Source of the DNA: Pseudorasbora parva
Taxonomy: Eukaryota; Chordata; Actinopteri; Cypriniformes; Gobionidae
NCBI RefSeq assembly: GCF_024679245.1
Contig: NC_090183.1
Span: 23,115,855 to 23,179,854 of the forward strand
Direction: 5' to 3'
Length of the DNA stretch: 64,000 bases
A program made the position numbers and the translations under genes. The notes beneath the pieces were generated by a model. It was not told where the DNA came from and searched no databases. It saw only the letters and a list, made by a program, of their open reading frames with translations. Shown piece after piece: positions 54,961 through 64,000 of this stretch (within the stretch, counting starts at the first letter, position 1; each line of letters starts with the position of its first letter).

Positions 54961-57900
54961 GGGGCTTACCTAAGCCCCAATTTTGTATCTTTCTTCCAGA
55001 CGTGTAGCTTCAAAATCTAGCTTCCTTAGTTATGCTACCTTATGACTTAAATTAAGTCACTCACTCTTCATTGCCAAACACCAGATTATGCAACCACACT
55101 CTGGATGAGCATCAGAACCAAACATCTCTTTTCAGACATTTTTCTTTCTTTCTTAGGTGTATTTTTTTCTTTTTCCAAAAAGAGTAAAAGATTCTTTTGC
55201 TCCCTTTAAAACTAGACCATTGTTGTAAGCATGATCATACAATTGGCTCAGCCTTGTAAGTTATTTTCACAATTATATAGAGTATATCAATGCATAATAC
55301 TAATACAAGTTATTTTTGGAATGTAGACATCCTTAACCCAGACATTGTTCTCATATTCGTCTTTTTTGCCCTCATTAGATATACTTAAATCTCCATCAGA
55401 TGTTTGTACATTTCAATTTGATTTGTCAGACCAATCTTAACATACTTTGTTTGCCCTCTTAATTGTTGTCTCATTATCTTAACCTCTTAGCATTTCCATG
55501 TGCTTAACCATGGCTTTGACAATTAGTGGTATTAACATGAAAATTTCACAGCAGAACAATAACCATATTGATACAGAACAATCTTGATATTGCAACTTTT
55601 AAAGACATCCCTTATTTAGCAACTCACTCTTCAAACTTTAGAATTAAACCAGTTTTCTTTAACTTCTGCTCTTACGCCTCTTGTTTAATTTACTCATAAC
55701 TTTGTCTGCCAATAACCAATAATCAACTAAGGGCTTGCCTATTTTGCCTTGTCATTCTATTTGTTTCATGTAATTGTTCTTCTATAGCACAGATAAAGCA
55801 TCATCTCTAAATCTCCTGACTATAGTAAATATAAATTAGCCATTTTCTGTTTTTATTTTGCTTGATCCATATAATTGTTGGTTAAACCAAGGTAAACTAT
55901 CTTTCTTATTTTTGATCGATTCCTATTTTTATAAAGTCTTATCAATTCCTTAATCTGAAGAATCAATCTTTTAGTCAAAATCATTTTTAGATGATGAATG
56001 ACCAGAATATTGTCGTGCATTTGTTATCACAATACACTTAGTTCTTTGTTAGATTGTTTAAATTCTTGTCTGTTTATTACAAAATCTAACAATAAATATA
56101 ATTTTAACTTAAGTTTAATGCAGTCTGACTGACTGCTTTAGTGGCTCAGTTCACGCTGCTCATGAAGCAATCATTTCTTCATTTTTACTACTAACAAAAG
56201 TCTAAAACTTGATTAGAAGTATAAACATAATTATAAAACTCCCTTGTGTGTAATTTAAGTGTTTGTTCATTAATCAATTACTTATTGCTTTTAGTGCTTT
56301 TGTTCGATATTTTGGCACAAATGTTCACAGTTCAGACTGAAAATTTTCTTACATTGCTTATAAATATCCATTAATCTTTCCTTATCATATCCATTCATCT
56401 TTCCTTGTCATCTAATATCTTATTCCCCCCTCAACATTCTTAGATGTCACAAACCATGCACATCGAAGAATGTTTAAAAGGGTTGTTGCAACAATTTGTC
56501 CTTTATCTGAATGGCAAATATCTTTTTTGGCCCTCTTTTGTTGCCTTCTAATGGCCTACTTTTTATTAAATTTGGTTGTGGTTCTGTAAGCACTACTTGA
56601 TAAATATTCAAATTAGTTGTATCATAGTGTCTTACTAAATCAAGCTATCAAGCTTTTGAATTGAAATTGAAATTCGTGGTAATACCTATAGTCCTAATTC
56701 AAACTTTGTTTTAACTTTAGACTGAAATTTATTCGGTATACTTCTGGAGTCATCTATTTTATATTAGGATCTTGTTCATAAGCTCTTTTAGTTCTACCTT
56801 TGTAAGCCTTTATAAGTTGTTCTGATTCTCATTGACAATGCTTTATTAGCAGAACTCTAGCGCTAATTTCTTAGTGGCAAAGAGGCTAGAAGTCATTCTT
56901 TACCACAAGTCCAAAGATATCTGCTACTACTATTGTCTAAACTTCAATTTTTTAATATGGTAGTGATATAGTTTGCATTTTACGTTTTTCTTCTTCTGTA
57001 TTACTATTATTATTAGTAGTAATAATATTTATTTATTTTTTTCTTATTCTTTGAAGTTATGGGGCTCTTATAAGTATTTTTGCATCTCAACCTTTTTTTC
57101 TGTCTTATTTTTCAATATCTGCACCTCTACAGTTTTGCAGTTTTATCTCTTGTTTTTTAATCGGTTCTTATTTTACTGGGGTTTTTTAAATTGTTAATAC
57201 GTCTGTTGAGATCTAAAGCATAACATTTGAAATTCTGGATTGATTCTTCTGCCTTGCATAGCTCCTTATGAGCTTTCAACCCTCTGCAACCTTCATTGTG
57301 CATCTCTGGTCAAGCCTATCCCCTTTTTTCCATTTGTTGAGATGATGATCATTCTGTGAGCAATTCTTCACCAGGGTGACTCTTTGCGAGCCGTTGCAAT
57401 GGGCTTTCCCTCGTTGGTAAGGGAGAGACGTCACTAGTACGCTCTTGTGTCCCCTACTTCATGGTATGTGGGAATGCTGAAGCTGGTTGATGTATTTTAA
57501 GATGAGAAGCATGGACTCAAGTGTCCTCTGTTGATCAATGCTCACTCTTCTTATGAGATCACAATGCGCATTCACTGGTTCTTTTTGTTGGATCATACTG
57601 GAATCCTTCCTGGAATTGAGCTCCTGTCACCTATAATTGAGACTAAACCATTTCTTGTTAGTGAAAACAACATATAATAATCATCTGCTCGTCTGTCCCA
57701 CTGTTCCTGTGAAAAGCTTTTGTGAGGCTGAGCGCTGTCCTGTCCCCTTTTAGGGCTCTCAACTTACATCACTAGCAGGGCTTAAATTTCTATTCATAAT
57801 CATTTTTGTCTTATACCATTTTTCCCCAAAGAGTTTCAAATTTATTCTTTACAATTAGCCAATTCAACTCAGTTATTTCATTGTTTTGAGTCTCATTATT

Positions 57901-60534
57901 CTTTCATAATTTCTGATGCATATGGAAAGCACTCAACCCACTTTGCTCAAGTTAACAGTTACATGATATTACACTTTTGAATCCGCTCCGCCAGCTCCAT
58001 AGCGATATGCTGAAAAGAAATGTAGATATGTTATGCGCTGCGCAAATGTGGCAATATTTTTCCCTCTTTTTTACCACAAAAGTATTGACCAGGAAGCTTA
58101 ACCAAATTCATTCATGGTCATTGTTTTATTGGGCATAATTTGCCCTGTGGGCCCACATACTAAATTTAAATACAGCTGTTTTGGCAAAATATATTTTTGC
58201 CTTAGTGTCTCTTCAGACACTCTCTGTCAATCCACTCACACCCCATGGCAATCACTCACACCCCCATCATGTATTTTTGTTTCTGCTTCAACAGGTTGTG
58301 CTCTAATTGAGGAACACCAGGAATGCCACAAGGTCTGAACATGGCACTGTAGCATTCCCTGTACATGAACCTTTCTTTTTCTCACAAAGTCTAATAGATA
58401 GTAGACCTAGTTATGGTGCAGTTGAGACAGTCCATTGTAATTTCTCAAGTGCATTTAATAATTTGTTCGTCTCATTTTAAGTTTGTAATTTTCTTTTTGT
58501 TGTTGCTCATGAGCTTCTTTAAGAATGATATTGGAGATCTCTTCATTATCATGGATCCTTGGCCACTAATATTTTTATCTCGTTATCCCACTGATGACAG
58601 CTTTCTGACTTCATGTTTATGACTTTGGAGTTATTATTATTTAATCCAGCTCTAGTTAAAGTTAAATTTATTAAACAAGATGGAGTGACCAACATTCAGT
58701 TTACCTACCATATTTTTCTGTGAGACATCTCGTGTCTATATTTTCTTAACCAATGAATACATATTTAATGATTTTAGCCCTAGATGTTTAACATTCTAGC
58801 CCTTACTATACCAAATCCAGCCTCAGTTGTAACTATTAGGTGAGTTGAACACCCATTATTGTCTGTCAATGCACTGTGTTTTTCTTTTCTCTCTTTTTTT
58901 TTTTTCATCAGACATAGGGCTGGACTGGTGCCTATACTGAAAAAGCAGAGAAGGTTAGTTTAGCAGAGAATACAAAGAACTGCTATGAGACCAGTGAATT
59001 ATCAAGATGAATCAAGTGAATATCATAACTAACAAATTTGAAGCAGACTCTAGAGTGATCATTGTAGATGCCGCACCTGTGCCGCCCGTCAGGGAATCGA
59101 CGTCACTCATTCTGTATAGATCATCAGTCTTTTGAAGCTCCTCGGCTGTTGTTCTGCATGTGTCGTCAGCCTGAAGTCACTCAAAGGCCTGTTGCGATGT
59201 CCTGGTGTTGTCGAGTGGAACTTAGGCTCTGTCGTTTCTCAGCCTCTTCTCCATTTTAGCTTTTGACTAATCTTGTCAAAGTTTTGCATGTCAGGATATT
59301 GTCTCTGTTCTCGGGAAAGCCTCAAGTGAAAGTTTCACCTTTCCCTGCATTAAATCAGTCTTTTTCCATGCTGACCTTTTAGAAAGCTTCATCTTCTCCT
59401 TTCAGGAAGGGAGCTGAAAAAAGCCCATCACCCACTCTCTCTTCTTCTCTCTGCAGCCGTGTCTTCACCTTTCCCCACTTGTTGCTTCAGTGGTCAAGGC
59501 ACTGTCATTGAAGCCATCTGAAATGTGAACACTCAGAGATCTGCATGAATCAGATTGAACTTTTATATCTTCTAATTCCAGTTGTATCTGAGCAATCAGG
59601 TCTTTTTCTAAATTCCATTCTTTAACCATCTTCTTCACTAGTTATCAAATGTCACTGGTTGACAACAGCAGTTCCTTCATTCTATTTTTAGTGAAGCAAG
59701 TTCTTCGTTGCAGTATGCAGAAAAGAAAGACAATAATCTATCCTAATGATACTGAGTGTAATACAGCTAAATACTTTTCATTCTTCTATATTCGCATGCT
59801 GGGATAAAAATAATCTGGTAAATAAAACTTCTCAACCAACAGGAATTCTTTTTTGGTTTAATTTGAACCACCAAGTCCCATTCTCTAAGGTCCTATGATT
59901 GTTGCAAATTATCTATAAATGTTGAAACTTTTCTTTAAACTTGGTCACCCAATCTCGCTCTCACTCAGCTCAATGCACAAGTTATTTTAACACAAGCATA
60001 ATTCTCTGCATTGGAATACTTTTTCATACTGTCCCCCAGGGATAAAGAGATAGACATTTTTAGACGTCTTCATATAAAATATATAATACTTTAAGCACGT
60101 GCAATCTTATTATTTATTCATCTATTAAAATAATTAATTACATTTATCAAAAATATATATATATTATTATTTATATATATAGCGTATTACAGTGTTCTGC
60201 AGAACTAATACTTTGCAACAATATTCTAATTTCCTTTATTTATTTTCAATACCTCACATTTACATTCCTATAGGGCTCATTCTCTCATTCACTGTTCTCA
60301 AGTGACCAGGGAGGGGGTCACTATTTTTACCCACAGACACAGACAGACAAGACACAGGATCCCACACAGATACACTATTCTGTTCTGTCTCTTTCAGAAC
60401 CATCCTTTCTGTTCGAATTTTACTTTATAAAAAATAAATTTAAAAGACCCACTTCTGGACTTCCTTCAACACAGTGGAATTCACTTAAAATTACTGCTGC
60501 ACTTCCCCACACCGGTACAAAGTCCTCTTGACAA
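54961..60534 (-). other. Non-coding interior of the LTR element
   Basis: About 5.6 kb of AT-rich sequence, pyrimidine-rich on the plus strand and A-rich on the sense strand. Five short plus-strand frames of 63-74 codons are antisense and have no recognisable domain. I saw no tandem repeat outside the leader, and no captured host gene could be recognised. Confidence 0.7.
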
Positions 60535-60538
60535 GTGC

Positions 60539-60845
60539 CAATATCTGATTAGTTATTAGTTAACCTTATTAGTTAAAATAAAATAAAATTAAAAAAACCC
60601 ATCCGTCAAGGCCCACTTGGGTTGAATATCTGATAACCTTATTAGTTAAAATAAAATTAAATAAAATTAAAAAAACCCATCCGTCAAGGCCCACTTGGGT
60701 TGAATATCTGATAACCTTATCAGTTCAAATAAAATAAAGGAATCATCCTTCAAGGCCCACTTGATTCCTTACACAAATATCTGATATCCTTATCAGTTCA
60801 AATAAAATAAAGGAATCATCCTTCAAGGCCCACTTGATTCCTTAC
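60539..60845 (-). ncRNA. Array of four leader hairpins with exchanged stems
   Basis: Four tandem units each hold an AATATCTGATA-type word, an A/T-rich spacer and a hairpin: 60596-60623, 60674-60701, 60739-60768 and 60812-60841 (plus-strand coordinates). All have a 16-nt loop TCCKTCAAGGCCCACT. The first two have stem AACCCA/TGGGTT, the last two GGAATCA/TGATTCC, so both sides of the stem changed together. The array lies about 300-600 nt downstream of the 5' LTR on the sense strand, where retroelement packaging signals lie. That role is an inference. Confidence 0.7.
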
Positions 60846-60991
60846 ACAAATATCTGATAACCTACACAACCCTCTGACAAGTACACACAGATCATGCAAT
60901 TATTCTGAAATCAAAGATCCTCAGTCCTTTTTTAGTTCTTTAAATTTGGAGAAGCTTTTTTAGTGACTTACCACTTCCAAGCGAGCCCTGG

Positions 60992-61067
60992 TGATCAACA
61001 CAAACTTAAGAAAAAGCAAAAATTTGCTCACCTCAAGATAGTGGCCACTTGATGTTTGTGTTGATCA
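60992..61067 (-). promoter_or_regulatory. Leader stem-loop enclosing a splice-donor-like site
   Basis: TGATCAACACAAAC (60992-61005) and GTTTGTGTTGATCA (61054-61067) are perfect 14-bp inverted repeats with a 48-nt loop. On the sense strand the loop contains TTGAGGTGAGC, a good donor-like sequence. A second donor-like word (GTGGTAAGT) lies just downstream at about 60967-60975. Confidence 0.6.
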
Positions 61068-61113
61068 TTCAAGGTCATCAAGCTTGCAGTGGTTTGTCAT
61101 CAGCTCCGAAGCC

Positions 61114-61134
61114 AGTCCCATCTGGGGTGCCAAA
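61114..61134 (-). promoter_or_regulatory. Candidate primer-binding site
   Basis: Sense TGGCACCCCAGATGGGAC begins a few bases inside the 5' LTR. It starts TGG as primer sites do and agrees with the tRNA-Lys site (TGGCGCCCAACGTGGGGC) at 13 of 18 positions, which is weak. The true primer tRNA is uncertain. Confidence 0.5.
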
Positions 61135-61136
61135 TA

Positions 61137-61520
61137 TGTTGGAAATTTTCTTCTTGCAAAAACCATTTCCCAAAGATCATTTGATTTCAGAAAGACTTTA
61201 TTCAAATTAACAAAGCCGAGTTTCCCCTGCAGGAGACAACTCCAGTTCTTTGGTTTACCTAGCATATATACCCAGCTGCTTTCCCAAAATGGTCACAACC
61301 TTCAGCTAGTTTTCCAGTTGGTTTCCTGGCTCATATGTCACAGCATTCCCAGTTCTTTTTCTGTCCATCATGCATCTTCTACATGTCATTTCCAAGCACG
61401 TTGTCAAGGTCCCCAAGAACTTAAAACAGGGCAAACACAACCTCAGCAAACAGCCAATATCTAATAGTGTCTTATATACAGCTTATTTTGCATTAAATCC
61501 AATAATAAAAATCTTCTACA
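61137..61520 (-). repeat. 5' LTR of the non-coding element
   Basis: 384 bp, identical by eye to 54566-54949, followed by CAAG at 61521-61524. TATA core 61263-61270 and AATAAAG 61196-61202. Confidence 0.95.
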
Positions 61521-62000
61521 CAAGCGGAGACAGAAATCGACCGCACCCAGAAACACACAGTTTGAATGACATCTTGAAAAAGATGCAGGGTCAAACCGTG
61601 TTGCTCTTTTGTGAATGGAAATCTGCTCTTTTAGTGTGCTGAAGCACTCAGGGAGATGACCGTGGCTCCACACAGTTCGATCTGCAAGCCTGTGTGAGCT
61701 CTCAGTGTTTGTGTGTGTGTGTGTGTATCGCCCAGCGAACCAACAGGTTTTGAATGGAAAACTCGCCCACCGAACCAACAAGCTCTTTTAGTCACTGTGT
61801 ACTCGGTCTCTCGCTGAAGCGCCGTATCACCCGCAATGGCAGTTCTCAAAACACTCTTTTTATGACTCGTAGTGAACACTCTTCGTAGGACACAGTAACA
61901 ACTGCTCGGCTCCAAAGTAGAAAGCGCTGATCTACCATTCCACTTCCTGTTTTATACCCGCGCCGTGGGGCAGAGCGTGGAATGCGTGGATTGCATGCCA
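61521..62000 (-). pseudogene. DIRS 5' region and gag start
   Basis: Immediately right of the LTR element the minus strand carries the upstream half of the DIRS gag zinc cluster (C-x2-C in CSGCGRFLSP), in phase with 54565 once the insert and one CAAG are ignored. Further upstream is non-coding 5' sequence with a TG run at 61710-61727. A TATA box, GGGTATAAAACAGG, lies at 61946-61959 and is a likely DIRS promoter. The left and right terminal repeats of DIRS could not be matched because the 3' end is lost. Confidence 0.72.
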
Positions 62001-62394
62001 AATTTCATTGGCTCGTTTTTAAATGCTCAAAGTAGGATTGGTCTCTAAAGTAAGATCCCATTCGTCGGTTCAGTTCTGACGTACGTCGAAAGTGACTGAC
62101 TGAAAGGGAACTGTTGATTTCTATGGCAGTTAAATGAATATAGCCTTTTTATTAGACTGTTGGATTGACTGGTTTGAGGTCTTTTTTGGAAAGGGATATG
62201 GGCTCAAACGCACCATAATGCAGGAAATCACATCTATGAAATCCTTTTTTCTGGGGAGAACCCCCCAGACCCCCCGCAAAACAATTTCTCCACCTATCAT
62301 ATTTTGCCTGAGCCGCTACTGACCCACCCACTTTTTATTTGCTTCCGACGCCCATGATTGGTTGATTTCTCAAATATTACATGGCTGTATTTTA
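62001..62394. other. Unassigned, probable repeat
   Basis: A block with GGGGAGAACCCCCCAGACCC (62255-62276) looks like part of an old element. No frame is supported. Confidence 0.35.
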
Positions 62395-63203
62395 GGCCTT
62401 GTGTCCACCAAAGTGTTTTTTTCACGCTGCTGGCTGGCGTTTTCAATTGTTTTCAATGAGAGCACCGCGTTTTTAGAATGCCTGGAGCGCAACGAGGCGT
62501 TTTTTACTGGTCGCCGAGAGTTGAAGAATGTTCAGCTTTGAGTAAAACGCAGCGCTCATCACTGTCACTTTTCATCCAGCTGTCCAATCACAGTGGAGGA
62601 GGGGCGGGACAAACACAACACAGACCAATTGCCACATTCTGCGTGTCATCATCATCAGATGACAACAAGGAAATAATAACGGAATAAAATTATTTAAAAC
62701 AAAAGCCAGAGCAAATACTTTACATTGTATCTGCAATTTTATATAGAATCAATACAGGAACAAACTACTTGTGAAATTAGAAAGACCTCCGCGGATTTTC
62801 CGTATCATAACAACAAGCAGAGTCTCAACTGGGGAGAAAAAACGCTGCCTGCCAAAACGCTCCCAAGTGCTCACAGCGAGGCGTTTTCAGCAGAGCGCCT
62901 AGCGTTTACAGCTGTCTTCAATGAGAGCGCCGCATTTTTAGAACGCCTGGAGCGCACCGAGGCCCTGAGCGAGTATTTCACACGCTGAACGCTCAGCGTT
63001 TTTTACTGGTCGCTGAGAGTTGAAGAATGTTCAACTTTGAGTAAAACGCAGCGCTCATTACTGTCACTTTTCACCCAGCCGTCCAATCACAGTGGAGGAG
63101 GGGCGGGACAAACACAACACAAACCAACCACCACATTCTATAGGCCGTGTGTCCACCAAAGCGTTTTTTCACGCTGCTGGCTGGCGTTTTCAATTGTTTT
63201 CAA
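62395..63203. repeat. MITE-type repeats, partial copies in tandem
   Basis: A ~60-bp end (from GTGTCCACCAAAG through TTTCACGCTGCTGGCTGGCG to CAATTGTTTTCAAT) occurs at 62395-62452 and 63144-63202 in the same orientation. A ~135-bp block (TTTTTTACTGGTCGC...GAGTTGAAGAATGTTCA...GGAGGAGGGGCGGGACAAAC) occurs at 62498-62640 and 62998-63140. The pieces belong to one family with GAGCGC-rich sequence. Full element boundaries were not resolved. Confidence 0.7.
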
Positions 63204-63224
63204 TTCAAGGAGTCCACTAAAGCC

Positions 63225-64000
63225 TAGTTCACACTGCCCGATGTTTGCCCCGATTTTGAGTCGCCGACAGGTTTTGCGAAATCGCCGACAAATGCTCGAG
63301 ATCACAGGCAAATCCGTGCTCGTGCACGAGAGTGACAATCACGCAGTATGAATGATCAAAGACGCGATCAGAGAGAATCGCCGACGAGTCGCCGACGCCG
63401 GTGAGATATTTGGCATGCTAAATATCTGGAGCTGTCGGCGATTCAAACTCCTGCTGTGTGAACTGCGTTCTGACTGAAAATTACACCGACAGCCAATGAG
63501 AGAGTGAGATACAGGGCCGCAGGAGGTTCAGGGAGGAGTTATAGAGCAGAATATCAGTATTTTAATAGATATATTTACAATTCTATCAAACAGAAACAAA
63601 GGCCAAACATTTGCACATCCAGCCACAGCAGCAGCACATTAAATAATTATTTATTTACCTCCAACTGTCTTTGCAGAACACAATCCTGGCTCCCTCTGTC
63701 TCTCCAACAATTTCTTCCGCCATAATCTTTTTTCTTTTTCTCCACAAATCAGCGCACATACAATTTGAAGCAAACTTTGTGCATTTTATCATTTTTAATA
63801 ACAATTTAAAGTCTCGCGTGAGAACTCCGGTCTGACGCACGTGTAATCTCGCGTTGTTTACTTGTCACATCGCACGTGTAGTTGGGAAACGTAGTTTGCG
63901 CACCGGAGAGAGAGAGAGAGAGTTGTCGGCGATTCTTCCTCTTGTTCAGTCATGCAGTGTGAACTCCTCTGTCGTCAAACCATCGTGCAGTGTGAACACA
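63225..64000. mobile_element. MITE running to the window end
   Basis: It starts TAGTTCACACTGCCCGATG. The window ends with CATCGTGCAGTGTGAACACA, the inverted counterpart (TGTTCACACTGCACGATG), so almost the whole element is present. GATTCTTCC and TCGCCGAC words recur near both ends. No transposase. The last bases and target duplication lie outside. Confidence 0.75.

Larger units (their letters stand above)
54566..61520 (-). mobile_element. LTR element, 6,955 bp, no coding capacity, very young
   Basis: Identical 384-bp LTRs (54566-54949 and 61137-61520) with TG...CA tips and a CAAG 4-bp duplication bound the element. The sense strand is minus: the polypurine tract AGAGGGGGGAA directly precedes the left LTR, and a TGGCACCCC primer-like site follows the right one. 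Over the 6.2-kb interior the sense strand shows no ATG-initiated frame of 60 codons or more, and I saw no gag, protease, RT or integrase motif. It must have been copied by proteins from elsewhere. The 4-bp duplication fits gypsy or retrovirus-type integrases. The sense strand is A-rich. Confidence 0.92.
52612..62000 (-). mobile_element. DIRS retrotransposon, truncated and split by an LTR element
   Basis: On the minus strand: a promoter-bearing 5' region (61525 to about 62000), gag split at 54565/61525 by the LTR element, then a linker and the first half of a DIRS-type RT that stops at 52612 against a LINE. The RT palm box, RNase H, methyltransferase-like region and tyrosine recombinase are missing. 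The split is marked by CAAG duplications (54562-54565, 61521-61524). Confidence 0.88.

Noticed and set aside
60539..60845. CRISPR-like array
   Set aside because: Only four units in a vertebrate LTR element; the spaced parts are hairpins and A/T-rich linkers, not unique spacers.

Overview
This window looks like intergenic DNA of a teleost fish, most likely a cyprinid. The signs are its mix of mobile elements (BEL/Pao, Gmr1-like Ty3/gypsy, chromovirus-type gypsy, DIRS, L2-like LINEs, hAT and many fold-back MITEs), long AT and CA microsatellites, and the lack of any recognisable host gene. Nearly all coding sequence belongs to transposable elements, most of them broken.

Layout. 1-7385: a 154-bp tandem repeat, a decayed minus-strand gypsy element split by a hAT-type MITE, a ~200-bp tandem array, AT and TG microsatellites and a LINE scrap. 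7386-17891: a minus-strand BEL/Pao element with 5-bp target duplication CTTAT and apparently identical LTRs; a minus-strand Gmr1-like gypsy element sits inside its 3' LTR. 17897-21621: a probable solo LTR with a tRNA-like segment, and a 667-bp non-autonomous hAT-like element. 21622-24806: a second, plus-strand, 5'-truncated Gmr1-like copy. 25849-28510: a minus-strand LINE abutting a plus-strand LTR with a tRNA-Pro-type primer site and the start of a gag. 28800-29630: a CA-rich minisatellite within a perfect 37-bp inverted repeat. 29640-40052: a degenerate minus-strand gypsy element (tRNA-His-like primer site) split by a 3.75-kb plus-strand hAT transposon with an 8-bp target duplication. 41650-44300: remains of a plus-strand chromovirus split by a MITE. 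45600-51283: a field of MITEs, including a three-layer nest at 48300-49828. 51563-52610: a 5'-truncated LINE. 52612-62000: a minus-strand DIRS element whose gag is split by a 6,955-bp LTR element with identical 384-bp LTRs and no coding capacity. 62395-64000: further MITEs, the last running off the window.

Most notable. (1) The LTR element at 54566-61520 appears very young, yet its sense strand has no ATG-initiated frame of 60 codons or more. Its leader carries four tandem hairpins that share one loop while the stem sequence is exchanged between pairs. (2) The two Gmr1-like copies have integrase upstream of reverse transcriptase and a capsid region of the kind from which SCAN domains are thought to derive; their deletions fall in different parts of pol. 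(3) Two independent insertions, each with its own 8-bp duplication, fix the ends of the 667-bp element. (4) Four LTR elements carry primer-binding sites for four different tRNAs (Tyr, Phe, Pro, His-like). The nesting orders many of the insertions in time. All similarity statements come from reading motifs, not from a search.
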